Source of the DNA: an uncultured Acetatifactor sp.
GTDB taxonomy: Bacteria > Bacillota > Clostridia > Lachnospirales > Lachnospiraceae
DNA length: 64,000 bases
Assembly: GCA_910588225.1 (NCBI GenBank)
Contig: CAJUQT010000007.1
Location: 1-64,000 of the forward strand
Direction: 5' to 3'
Positions within the stretch are counted from its first letter, which is position 1. Every line of letters begins with the position of its first letter. The position numbers and the translations under genes were made by a program. Shown piece after piece: positions 17,643 to 24,182 of this stretch. Under the pieces are notes generated by a model. The model did not search any database, was not told where the DNA came from, and saw nothing but the letters and a program-made list of their open reading frames with translations.

Positions 17643-18329
17643 ATAGAAACCAAACGCCGGATCCTTATTTCAGATCATGCATGATCATTTCATGAGATTT
17701 CAATTTTTAAAACTCTCCTGTCTTAGGAGCCTTTACGCCTGCTGCTGCAGCCTGGGCGGAATCTACCACCATGAATGCCACGGGGGAGAAAGAAGTGAAG
17801 GTTCCTGTCACATACAGATTGTCTCCCAGTACGGCCTGGCCCACTACTTCCCAGGGCTTGCCTTCCACGGAGTCTTTTCTGTGCAGAATGTATACCAGGT
17901 CGCCCTTCTTTGCGATGCCGCTTACGTCAAAGGGAATCTGCACGCCGCCTGCGGGGATTTCTCCCGTATAGCTCACGTCAATCATTGCCTTTAACTTTGC
18001 GTTTGCGGATACGCCCAGATCGCTCAGGACCTTCGCATTGGATGTTACATTTACCACTTCCTCTGCCACTGCCTTGTTCTCAATGGCTTTGGCATTGGTA
18101 TTGGCTGCTCCCAGACCGATTGTGGAGCCGAGATCTGACGCTCCCTTCGCGTCGGAGGAATAGCTCTCGCTGATTTCCACCTTGTTTGCAGGCTTTGACG
18201 GTGTTGTTATACTGCCGCTGGCCAGCACAGGCATAGCCATTGCCACTGTCATGACACCTGCCATGAGTAATGCATATAATTTTTTCATTGGACACTGTCC
18301 TCCTTTACCTGTTTTGGTTTGGTTTCTAT
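17643..18329. repeat. 13-bp inverted repeats flanking secreted-protein gene 1
   Basis: ATAGAAACCAAAC at 17643-17655 recurs in inverted orientation at 18317-18329, so the gene lies between matching ends. A 14-bp palindrome GATCATGCATGATC sits just inside the left copy (17684-17697). The same arrangement surrounds the paralogous gene at 22.6 kb. Confidence 0.6.
17707..18288 (-). CDS. Small secreted protein ending in APKTGEF (copy 1), candidate sortase substrate
   Basis: 193 residues. Residues 1-24 are a clean signal peptide (MKKLYALLMAGVMTVAMAMP, then VLASG). A Ser/Ala-rich linker follows. From about residue 88 comes a beta-rich domain: IPAGGVQIPFDVSG, LVYILHRKDS and FSPVAFMVV, the last typical of Ig-like modules in Firmicute surface proteins. 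The protein ends in GVKAPKTGEF, a sortase-like motif with no hydrophobic helix or basic tail after it. It is downstream of sortase B and LCP genes on the same strand. About four fifths of residues match the copy at 22.6 kb. I infer a wall-linked or released surface protein; function unknown. Confidence 0.82.
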   Translation of the reverse strand: MKKLYALLMAGVMTVAMAMPVLASGSITTPSKPANKVEISESYSSDAKGASDLGSTIGLGAANTNAKAIENKAVAEEVVNVTSNAKVLSDLGVSANAKLKAMIDVSYTGEIPAGGVQIPFDVSGIAKKGDLVYILHRKDSVEGKPWEVVGQAVLGDNLYVTGTFTSFSPVAFMVVDSAQAAAAGVKAPKTGEF

Positions 18330-18335
18330 ATATTG

Positions 18336-18360
18336 ATACCGGTTTCCCGGTATTAATACC
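18336..18360 (-). promoter_or_regulatory. Conserved hairpin in the leader of secreted-protein gene 1
   Basis: Arms 18336-18342 and 18347-18353 (ATACCGG/CCGGTAT) form a 7-bp stem with a GAAA loop on the minus strand. GGTATTAATACC next to it is a competing palindrome. The stem is identical in cassette 2 while the loop bases differ, suggesting selection for the structure. It may stabilise or process the mRNA between sortase and substrate. Confidence 0.5.
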
Positions 18361-18364
18361 GCCT

Positions 18365-19306
18365 CTATCCTTCTGTCAGCACCGCCTGCACCAGAAGCCG
18401 CTTGTCCGCGTCTGCGCTCCCCGGCATGCAGGTCACCAGCGTGATGATTTTGTCTTCCTCTGTTACCGTGAGCTCTTTGTCCAAGTTCGTACTCATATCC
18501 CTCCTGTCGTATATGGACTTCAGATAGGAGGCATAGACCTCCTTGTCCTTGAAGTCAAAGCTGTACAGCAGGTGCCTGTCATCATACACATACGCTGCAA
18601 ATATCTGATAGTGCAGCGTCTTCTCCGGCAGATACACAGCCACCTCCCTGTTGGCATCAAAAAAGTCCCTGTCCTCAAATGCATGCAGGCCGGCGAACAT
18701 GGTTCCCGCCTTCATGTTGTGGCCGTATATGACCGTGTTCGGGTCTGTGAAATCCTTTGCGTTCAGGCTTTCCGTGTAAATGCAGCCCGGATATCCGTAT
18801 GAGCCGTCCAGGTTGTGGTGCAGGTAATAGGTGTCGTCCGTTGGATGCTGTAAAATAGGATAATCAATAACTGTGCCTGGAACCGTTATCCAGGCATATA
18901 TATCTTCGTTTAATGTCTTCAGGTAGGCAAAGTCGATCTCCCCTCCCTCCGGACTGTCTCCTTCCTCTTCCCCGGCTCCATTTCCTTCTCCCTTCTCCTC
19001 CGGGGCTGTGTCTGAATCTTCCCCTCCGTCTCCTGCCGCGCCGCTGCCCTGGGTCTCTCCCGCTGCCAGAGACGTGGCGTTTACTTTGGCTGTGCGGAAC
19101 AGCGCTTCCAGTTCTTCCTCCGTCAGCGCCGCCTTCGGCAGCGGCAGCGTTCCCTCTGTCTCCTCCTGCGCTTCTCTCGTTTCCCCAGAACCGCCGTACA
19201 GTAGACGGCTCATTCCCTTTCCCAGGAAAAATACCGCCGCCAGGCCTGCCGCACTTAGAAGCAGTCTCAGAATCAGCTGCTTTTTATTCTTTTTTTCCTT
19301 CTTCAT
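18365..19306 (-). CDS. Class B sortase (copy 1)
   Basis: Cysteine transpeptidase that attaches proteins to peptidoglycan at the outer membrane face. 313 residues: an N-terminal basic stretch and one membrane anchor (about 11-28), then a low-complexity Glu/Gly/Ser linker (about 80-122), then the sortase barrel. Catalytic residues are visible: H196 in VIYGHNM, C293 in TLVTC and R303 in KRLLVQ. The GxxDYPxLQH opening of the barrel and the long helix before the Cys are class B traits. It lies 76 bases upstream of the secreted-protein gene, the obvious candidate substrate. Confidence 0.92.
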   Translation of the reverse strand: MKKEKKNKKQLILRLLLSAAGLAAVFFLGKGMSRLLYGGSGETREAQEETEGTLPLPKAALTEEELEALFRTAKVNATSLAAGETQGSGAAGDGGEDSDTAPEEKGEGNGAGEEEGDSPEGGEIDFAYLKTLNEDIYAWITVPGTVIDYPILQHPTDDTYYLHHNLDGSYGYPGCIYTESLNAKDFTDPNTVIYGHNMKAGTMFAGLHAFEDRDFFDANREVAVYLPEKTLHYQIFAAYVYDDRHLLYSFDFKDKEVYASYLKSIYDRRDMSTNLDKELTVTEEDKIITLVTCMPGSADADKRLLVQAVLTEG

Positions 19307-19334
19307 TTCCTGTGTATTCCTTTCCTTCCGTATC

Positions 19335-19445
19335 TCTTTTATTTCCTGTTCTGCTTATTCCGCATTCTGTTTGTTCGGTATTTCGTTCATCCCGCATTCT
19401 GCTCATTCCACACTCTGTTCATTCCGTTCATCCCGCATTCTGTTC
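19335..19445. repeat. Imperfect tandem repeats of about 16 bases between sortase 1 and LCP 1
   Basis: On the minus strand units close to GAACAGAATGCGGAAT recur four to five times, some lengthened with ATGAACGGA. The first unit covers the last codons of the LCP gene, so its C-terminal QNAG is repeat-encoded. This is absent from cassette 2, where the two genes are only 13 bases apart. Confidence 0.55.
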
Positions 19446-20519
19446 CACTTCTTCATAGAATACTTCCAGAATCAGCTCATACAGTACCTCTTCATCCGGA
19501 TAGAATTCCTCGTATACTTCTCCCTGCACTGTGGCTCCTTTCAGGGAGCGGAAGTTTTCCCCTGGGAATCCGTATCCCGCCGCCTGCATGGCCAGATAGC
19601 TGATCTCGTCCACGGTTATGTCCGTTACCATGTATTTACTCAGGGTATTGTACAGGCTCACTGGAAAGGTAATGTCCTCTTTGAGCTTCTCCATGGCTGC
19701 CCCGGCATATGCCGTCAGGTACTGCTTCTGTCTCTCCAGTCGTCTTCCCGCACTGTTAAAGCTGGTGGTGTCTCTGTTATGTAAGTAGTAGTAGGCATCC
19801 ATTCCCTTCAGCAGAATCCGCTCCCCTTCTTTTATCTGAAAGTCTTTGAAATCCATGGTCTCCACCGCCTGCAGTTCTATTCCTCCCACCACGTCGTTGA
19901 TCAGAGGAATCGCTCCCATATTTATGGCACAGTACCCGTTAATTGGCAGGTTGTAAAACAGCTTCGACACTGCTTTCACGCTCCGTTCGCAGCTGAGCTG
20001 CGCTCCGTCTCCATAACCGTGCTGGATGGCTAGCTGGGCCTTCTCCGTCCCCCAGTATGCTCCGTTTACATCATACATCTCCACTTCCGTCATGGTGTCC
20101 CGGGGAATGCCTATCACCGTCATTTCCTTATTATGAGGATTGAGTACCAGCAGGAAAATGGCATCCGACTGTCCCCCGTCCGATGTGCTTTCCACTTCCT
20201 TTACTTCGCTCATCCTGTCAATTCCAAGGAACAGAAAGGTCAGGATGTCTTCGTTGTAGCGGTAGTGGATTCCCTTGTGGCGGATGTCTCCGTACTGCCA
20301 GTCCCCTCCTTCTTCCTGCTCTCCTCCCATTTCTGTGGCCATTCCGCTTAGGGCGGCAAGCATCTCTGTGTTGTCCGCATTGCTGTAAAGCCTGTTCTTC
20401 CCCGATATCTGTAAAGCAAGGAAGGCTACCGCTCCCAGGAAGACAAGCACCACCATTCCCAGCATTATCTTCACTATGATATGCCAGATCTGGTTTTCTT
20501 TTCTCTTTTTTATATTCAT
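19428..20519 (-). CDS. LytR-CpsA-Psr (LCP) family protein (copy 1)
   Basis: LCP proteins transfer undecaprenyl-linked glycans to peptidoglycan. From the ATG at 20519 (GGAGGAG upstream) the protein has 363 residues: a basic cytoplasmic head, one helix (about 15-35), then the LCP domain beginning TFLFLGIDRMSE. IGIPRDTM and later NRDTTSFNSAGRRLERQKQYL carry the conserved Arg/Asp residues that bind the pyrophosphate lipid. An ATG-like start at 20588 would run through the regulator gene and is rejected. It sits downstream of the XRE gene and just upstream of the polysaccharide genes, fitting anchoring of that glycan to the wall. Confidence 0.9.
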   Translation of the reverse strand: MNIKKRKENQIWHIIVKIMLGMVVLVFLGAVAFLALQISGKNRLYSNADNTEMLAALSGMATEMGGEQEEGGDWQYGDIRHKGIHYRYNEDILTFLFLGIDRMSEVKEVESTSDGGQSDAIFLLVLNPHNKEMTVIGIPRDTMTEVEMYDVNGAYWGTEKAQLAIQHGYGDGAQLSCERSVKAVSKLFYNLPINGYCAINMGAIPLINDVVGGIELQAVETMDFKDFQIKEGERILLKGMDAYYYLHNRDTTSFNSAGRRLERQKQYLTAYAGAAMEKLKEDITFPVSLYNTLSKYMVTDITVDEISYLAMQAAGYGFPGENFRSLKGATVQGEVYEEFYPDEEVLYELILEVFYEEVEQNAG

Positions 20520-20538
20520 CCGGCACACTCCTCCTTTT

Positions 20539-20763
20539 TCAGACTTCTTTCTTTCCTCCGCTTTCGTCCGGCACATAGCGCGCCACATCTTCCAGGGTGC
20601 ATTCCAGCACTCTGCACAGGTCGTTCAGCGTGGTTGTGTTCATGGGCTTGTTCTTCCTGAGCCTGTCCACTGTGGCACTGGAGATTCTGTGCCTGGTTAT
20701 CAGGGTGTATGTGGATTCTCCGGATTTCTTTAATGTTTTCCAGAAGGGCTGATAGTCGATCAC
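20539..20763 (-). CDS. Small XRE/Cro-type regulator (intact copy)
   Basis: 74-residue DNA-binding protein, nearly all helix-turn-helix: FWKTLKKSGESTYTLI, then ISSATVDRLRKNKPMNTTTL as the recognition part, and DLCRVLECTLEDVARYVPDE. The start is the GTG at 20763 with AGGAAAGG upstream; a longer frame up to 20895 gives a Pro/Gly-rich extension not expected in these mini-regulators. It is the first gene of the operon, 19 bases before LCP 1, and lies directly downstream of the inverted-repeat segment. It probably tunes that operon or cassette 2. Confidence 0.8.
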   Translation of the reverse strand: MIDYQPFWKTLKKSGESTYTLITRHRISSATVDRLRKNKPMNTTTLNDLCRVLECTLEDVARYVPDESGGKKEV

Positions 20764-20923
20764 CTTCGTTTTCCTTTCCTGTGGTGCGCCGGCTGGAAGC
20801 ATTCCCGGCTGTTTTTCGTTCTGTCCGGTATTTGTGCTTTCTTTCCCTGGGCAGCCGGCTTTGGCCGGCTCTGGTGTAGCTGCATAAAAATTCACTTTTT
20901 TCCGGCTTTTATGTATCTATTTG

Positions 20924-20958
20924 GTTCGCCTTAGTGACATGTAAGGCGAACTTTTTGT
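20924..20958 (+). repeat. 35-bp inverted repeat, left copy (possible inversion site)
   Basis: Identical, base for base, to the reverse complement of 21299-21333. The repeat itself contains a dyad: 10-bp arms GTTCGCCTTA and TAAGGCGAAC around GTGACATG, then TTTTTGT. Leftward RNA crossing this copy would be followed by CCAAATAG, with no T-run, so it should not terminate in that direction. Confidence 0.85.
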
Positions 20959-21186
20959 TATGACTTTTACTCAATGGAGTTAATGCAGTTTGCTTTCTGG
21001 CGCATGGATGTGTGGACGTAGAACTCCATGGTAGTGCGGAATTGGAATTTCTTATCCAGAAGCTTTGGATTTCAGAGAGCAAAAACAATCACAGTAATCC
21101 CAAATCAATTCCTCTCATTTCTATATTTTCCATACACAGAGGCTGCCGGATATATAAGGATTCATCGTGAAAGTTTTAAAACCTGC

Positions 21187-21215
21187 CATATACATTAAAA
21201 AACAACCGTCGTCAA
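21187..21215 (-). promoter_or_regulatory. Leftward promoter candidate inside the inverted-repeat segment
   Basis: On the minus strand TTGACG (21210-21215) and TATATG (21187-21192) are 17 bases apart. In the present orientation it would drive the XRE-LCP-sortase operon. The -10 match is only partial. Confidence 0.45.
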
Positions 21216-21256
21216 ATGAACAAAATTGCCAAAAAAAGCAAAAAAGCAGATTTTAC

Positions 21257-21283
21257 TTGCAATATGGTGAAAAAAAGTATAAT
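21257..21283 (+). promoter_or_regulatory. Rightward promoter candidate inside the inverted-repeat segment
   Basis: TTGCAA (21257-21262) and TATAAT (21278-21283) with a 15-base spacer, or TTTACT at 21253 with 19. It points away from the operon toward the right repeat, whose hairpin is followed by TTTTACTTTT and should terminate the RNA at once. If the segment were inverted it would face the operon. Confidence 0.45.
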
Positions 21284-21298
21284 ATAATAAAAGTTATT

Positions 21299-21333
21299 AC
21301 AAAAAGTTCGCCTTACATGTCACTAAGGCGAAC
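21299..21333 (-). repeat. 35-bp inverted repeat, right copy (possible inversion site)
   Basis: Exact reverse complement of 20924-20958, 340 bases away. Here the hairpin has an A-run on the left and a T-rich stretch on the right, so it can act as a bidirectional terminator, unlike the left copy. Confidence 0.85.
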
Positions 21334-21413
21334 TTTTACTTTTCCCTATCCACTACTGGCCGCGCGGCCCACATGCCGCATCAGCGACAACCTTCCACAT
21401 AACGTGCCTGTGC

Positions 21414-21465
21414 ATAAAAAAAGACAGTCACAATAAGAATATCTGTACATCTTATTGCAACTGTC
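21414..21465 (-). terminator. Terminator of the Wzz-like gene
   Basis: Arms 21423-21437 and 21451-21465 pair over 15 bases with two weak positions. On the minus strand they are followed by a seven-T run (AAAAAAA at 21416-21422). Confidence 0.8.
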
Positions 21466-21535
21466 CTGCTGCTAATCGGCCATCCGATATATAATTAAAA
21501 TCCGTAACTATTCTCAAATTATTTTGAAAAATATT

Positions 21536-22336
21536 CTACAACATCACATATCCCACTACTGTTTTCTTCAATGCAGCAATGCTTTCCTGTTCTCTGTGAA
21601 TTCTTGCCCTGCGGGATACATCCCGTTCCTCCACCAGAATCACAGCGTCACAGGAGGCCAGTCTTTCCAGTGTACTGGCTGTAACATTCATATCCGCTCC
21701 TTCCACAAAAACGACTCCCTCTATCTGTGTCATAATCCGATCTATAAGGGTCTTCAGCTTACCGCTCTCCACAGTTCCTGTTACCAGAATAGCACTATTT
21801 TCCGAAGCCAGATTTCTGATATTTGCAGAAATAATCCCATATGCTTCCTCTTCTGCAGCCTGTCCAGTCCCATCCTCCAGTTTCTGAAAAAAGCTGTCAA
21901 TTCCTGACAGAAACCTTTTCTTCTGCACTTTAGGCACTGTCCCCAGAAGATAGTATCCATATCTTTCCCTGAGTTCTCTATCCCCGCGAATTTTATCATT
22001 GAGTATGTAGGTTATTCCATATAGAAATACTATGCCAAAAGCACCCAAAAAAAATCCCAGAACCGCATATTTCACAACGCTTAGTTCCTGCACTTTTTCC
22101 GGAATCTTCTCTTCATCCGTGATACTTTCATCTGATTGTTCATTTTCAAGCATCTGCTGCTCATTTACCGTCAAAGCTTCTCTGGGCTGACTTACAACAT
22201 TATGTCCGAGTGCATATGCTCCTCCTGCCACACAGAGAATCAATGCAGCCAGCAAAATTGTCCGCCACTGATATAATATATAAAAAAACAAATCTCTCAA
22301 ATCGATTTCCAGCTCGTACTCTTCCCTGTAATTCAT
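21536..22336 (-). CDS. Wzz-like chain-length/tyrosine-kinase adaptor protein with a short outer loop
   Basis: From the ATG at 22336 (AGGCGGGGG upstream) the protein has 266 residues. EYELEIDLRDLFFYILYQWR leads into helix 1 (about 24-44) and helix 2 starts near residue 88 (VVKYAVLGFFLGAFGIVFL), the usual arrangement of Wzz/CapA-type co-polymerases. The extracytoplasmic part is only about 45 residues, much shorter than in the family, so it may have lost its chain-length domain. The C-terminal cytoplasmic part resembles a BY-kinase-like Rossmann domain but lacks a recognisable Walker A lysine loop (VTGTVESGKLKTL is the nearest match). It is a single-gene transcript between the two sortase cassettes. 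Confidence 0.72.
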   Translation of the reverse strand: MNYREEYELEIDLRDLFFYILYQWRTILLAALILCVAGGAYALGHNVVSQPREALTVNEQQMLENEQSDESITDEEKIPEKVQELSVVKYAVLGFFLGAFGIVFLYGITYILNDKIRGDRELRERYGYYLLGTVPKVQKKRFLSGIDSFFQKLEDGTGQAAEEEAYGIISANIRNLASENSAILVTGTVESGKLKTLIDRIMTQIEGVVFVEGADMNVTASTLERLASCDAVILVEERDVSRRARIHREQESIAALKKTVVGYVML

Positions 22337-22464
22337 ATTTGCCCCCGCCTCATCTAACTGTCCATAAACCGTTCCCGACGGCCAGATTTCCCTTTTTGTA
22401 ATAAAAGCACCTGAATCTCTGAAAATATCTGTACAAATCAACTGTCCACTGATCAGAAAATAAT

Positions 22465-22509
22465 GAAAAAACAGATGCTGCTTCTGCAACATTTGCAGCA
22501 CCTGTTTTC
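22465..22509 (-). terminator. Terminator of cassette 2
   Basis: Arms 22471-22481 and 22495-22505 pair over 11 bases with one G-U, followed on the minus strand by a T-run from 22470 down. It ends the LCP2-sortase2-secreted-protein transcript before the Wzz-like gene. Confidence 0.75.
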
Positions 22510-22535
22510 AGGAGAATGCCATGGCACCCTCTCAA

Positions 22536-23208
22536 ATAGAAACCAAACCATGGAATACTATTTCAGATCATGCATGATCATTAAATAAGACTTTTGATTA
22601 AAACTCACCGGTCTTGGGTGCCTTAACGCCTGTCGCAGCAGGAGCCTGTGCAGAATCCACTACCATGAATGCCACAGGTGAGAAAGAAGTAAAGGTTCCG
22701 GTTACATACAGATTGTCACCCAGAACAGCCTGACCCACAACTTCCCAAGGCTTGCCATCTACAGAATCTTTTCTGTGAAGAATATAAACCAGATCACCCT
22801 TCTTCGCGATACCGCTTACATCAAAAGGAATCTGTACACCACCTGCAGGGATGGTTCCGGTATAGCTTACGTCAACCATTGCTTTTAATTTTGCGTTTGT
22901 AGACACACCCAGATCTCTCAGAACCTGTGCATTGGAGGTTACATTTACAACTTCCTCTGCCACTGCCTTGTTCTCAATTGTCTTTGCACTGGTATTAGCT
23001 GCTCCCAGGCCAATAGTAGAGCCAAGATCTGTCGCTCCCTTAGCATCTGAAGTATAGCTCTCGCTGACAGCAGGTGCCGATGCCTCGCGGCTGGGTGCTG
23101 CCAGTACAGGTACAGCCATTGCCACAGTCATGACGCCGGCCATCAATAATGCATATAATTTTTTCATTGGACATTGTCCTCCTTTGGAAAATTTTGTTTG
23201 GTTTCTAT
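22536..23208. repeat. 13-bp inverted repeats flanking secreted-protein gene 2
   Basis: ATAGAAACCAAAC at 22536-22548 recurs inverted at 23196-23208, with the GATCATGCATGATC palindrome just inside the left copy (about 22566-22579). This mirrors cassette 1. Confidence 0.6.
22598..23167 (-). CDS. Small secreted protein ending in APKTGEF (copy 2)
   Basis: 189 residues, paralogue of the 17.7 kb gene: the same signal peptide (MKKLYALLMAGVMTVAMAVP), a shorter variable linker, the same IPAGGVQIPFDVSG / LVYILHRKDSVDGKPWEVV / FSPVAFMVV domain, and the same GVKAPKTGEF end. The variable part is confined to residues 25-45, where copy 1 has ITTPSKPANKVEI and copy 2 APSREASAPAV. AGGAGGACA precedes the start in both. 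It is the last gene of cassette 2. Conservation of the ending in both copies argues that APKTGEF is functional and not a truncation accident. Confidence 0.82.
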   Translation of the reverse strand: MKKLYALLMAGVMTVAMAVPVLAAPSREASAPAVSESYTSDAKGATDLGSTIGLGAANTSAKTIENKAVAEEVVNVTSNAQVLRDLGVSTNAKLKAMVDVSYTGTIPAGGVQIPFDVSGIAKKGDLVYILHRKDSVDGKPWEVVGQAVLGDNLYVTGTFTSFSPVAFMVVDSAQAPAATGVKAPKTGEF

Positions 23209-23214
23209 ATATTG

Positions 23215-23240
23215 ATACCGGAATCCCGGTATTAATACCA
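23215..23240 (-). promoter_or_regulatory. Conserved hairpin in the leader of secreted-protein gene 2
   Basis: Arms 23215-23221 and 23226-23232 match the cassette 1 hairpin exactly, while the loop is GATT instead of GAAA on the minus strand. The stem lies between the sortase stop and the secreted-protein ribosome site. Confidence 0.5.
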
Positions 23241-23257
23241 TTTTTATATATGAAATT

Positions 23258-24169
23258 TTACTCTTCCTGCAATACTGCCTGCACCAGAAGTCTTTTCTCC
23301 GCATTGGCCTCTCCCGGCATACATGTAACCAGAGTAACGATTTTGTCTTCTTCCGTTACAGTAATCTCTCTGTTGATATTTGCACTCATGTCTCTAATAT
23401 CATAGATGGATTTCAGGTAGGAAGCATAGACTTCCTTATCTGAAAAGTCAAAGCTGTACAGCAGATGTCTGTCATCATAGATATAAGCAGCAAAAATCTG
23501 ATAATGTAAAGTCTTATCCGGCAGGTAAATCAAAACTTCATCATTGGCAGCGAAAAAGTCTCCATCCTCAAACTTATGTAACTCCGCAAACATGGTTCCT
23601 GCTTTCATATTATGACCATAAATTACCGTATTCGGATCCAAAAAGTCTTTGGTATTCAGACTTTCCGTATAAATACAGCCCGGATATCCATAAGAACCGT
23701 CCAGGTTATGATGCAGATAATAGCTGTCATCTGTGGGATGCTGTAAAACAGGATAGTCAATAATAGTACCTGGAACCGTAATCCAGGCATAAATATCTTC
23801 ATTCAATGTCTTCAGATACTCGAAGTCAATAGCGCCCTCTTCCGGAAGCTCCTCTTCGGTTCCTGTCTGTGTATCATTGTCTGTCTCTTCGTCTGTATCG
23901 GATTCCCCGTCCGTCGCCGTTGTATCCTCTTCCACAACAGATGCCGTAGCACTCTCTTTCGCAGAACGGAACAATTCTTCCAGCTCCTCTTCTGTCAAAG
24001 CCGCTTTCGGCGGCGGCAGATTCTCGTCGGCACTGGCCTGTAAATCCTCCGGTTCCCCGGAACCTCCATACAGCAGATGGCTGATTCCCCTGCCAAGGAA
24101 AAATACCGCCACCAATCCTGCTATGCCCAGAACAATTTTTACAATTAGCTGTTTTTTACTTTTTTTCAT
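23258..24169 (-). CDS. Class B sortase (copy 2)
   Basis: 303 residues, paralogue of the 18.4 kb sortase. Membrane anchor about 8-25; acidic Asp/Glu/Thr linker about 78-112; sortase barrel with H186 (VIYGHNM), C283 (TLVTC) and R293 (KRLLVQ). The barrel is very similar to copy 1, whereas the linker has diverged completely in sequence but not in acidic character. It starts 13 bases after the LCP 2 stop and precedes its presumed substrate by 90 bases. Confidence 0.92.
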   Translation of the reverse strand: MKKSKKQLIVKIVLGIAGLVAVFFLGRGISHLLYGGSGEPEDLQASADENLPPPKAALTEEELEELFRSAKESATASVVEEDTTATDGESDTDEETDNDTQTGTEEELPEEGAIDFEYLKTLNEDIYAWITVPGTIIDYPVLQHPTDDSYYLHHNLDGSYGYPGCIYTESLNTKDFLDPNTVIYGHNMKAGTMFAELHKFEDGDFFAANDEVLIYLPDKTLHYQIFAAYIYDDRHLLYSFDFSDKEVYASYLKSIYDIRDMSANINREITVTEEDKIVTLVTCMPGEANAEKRLLVQAVLQEE

Positions 24170-24182
24170 ATCCTCTTTCCCG

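Larger units (their letters stand above)
20764..21535. other. Gene-free 770-bp control region
   Basis: No ORF here looks coding in either strand. It contains the inverted-repeat-bounded segment (20924-21333), two opposed promoter-like sequences, and the terminator of the Wzz-like gene at its right end. The rest (20764-20923) is the leader leading into the XRE gene. Confidence 0.7.

Noticed and set aside
19335-19445. CRISPR-like array
   Set aside because: Units are short, imperfect and contiguous with no spacers, and no cas genes are present.
20764-20895. Longer N-terminus of the XRE regulator
   Set aside because: The extra 44 residues are Pro/Gly/Ala-rich, and a GTG with a good ribosome site at 20763 gives the normal length; the broken paralogue also starts at that point.
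20924-21333. The repeats as two ordinary terminators only
   Set aside because: Possible, because the dyads have A/T flanks, but exact identity over 35 bases including the loop, the inverted placement and the promoters between them are better explained by an inversion or duplication event. Kept as the main alternative.
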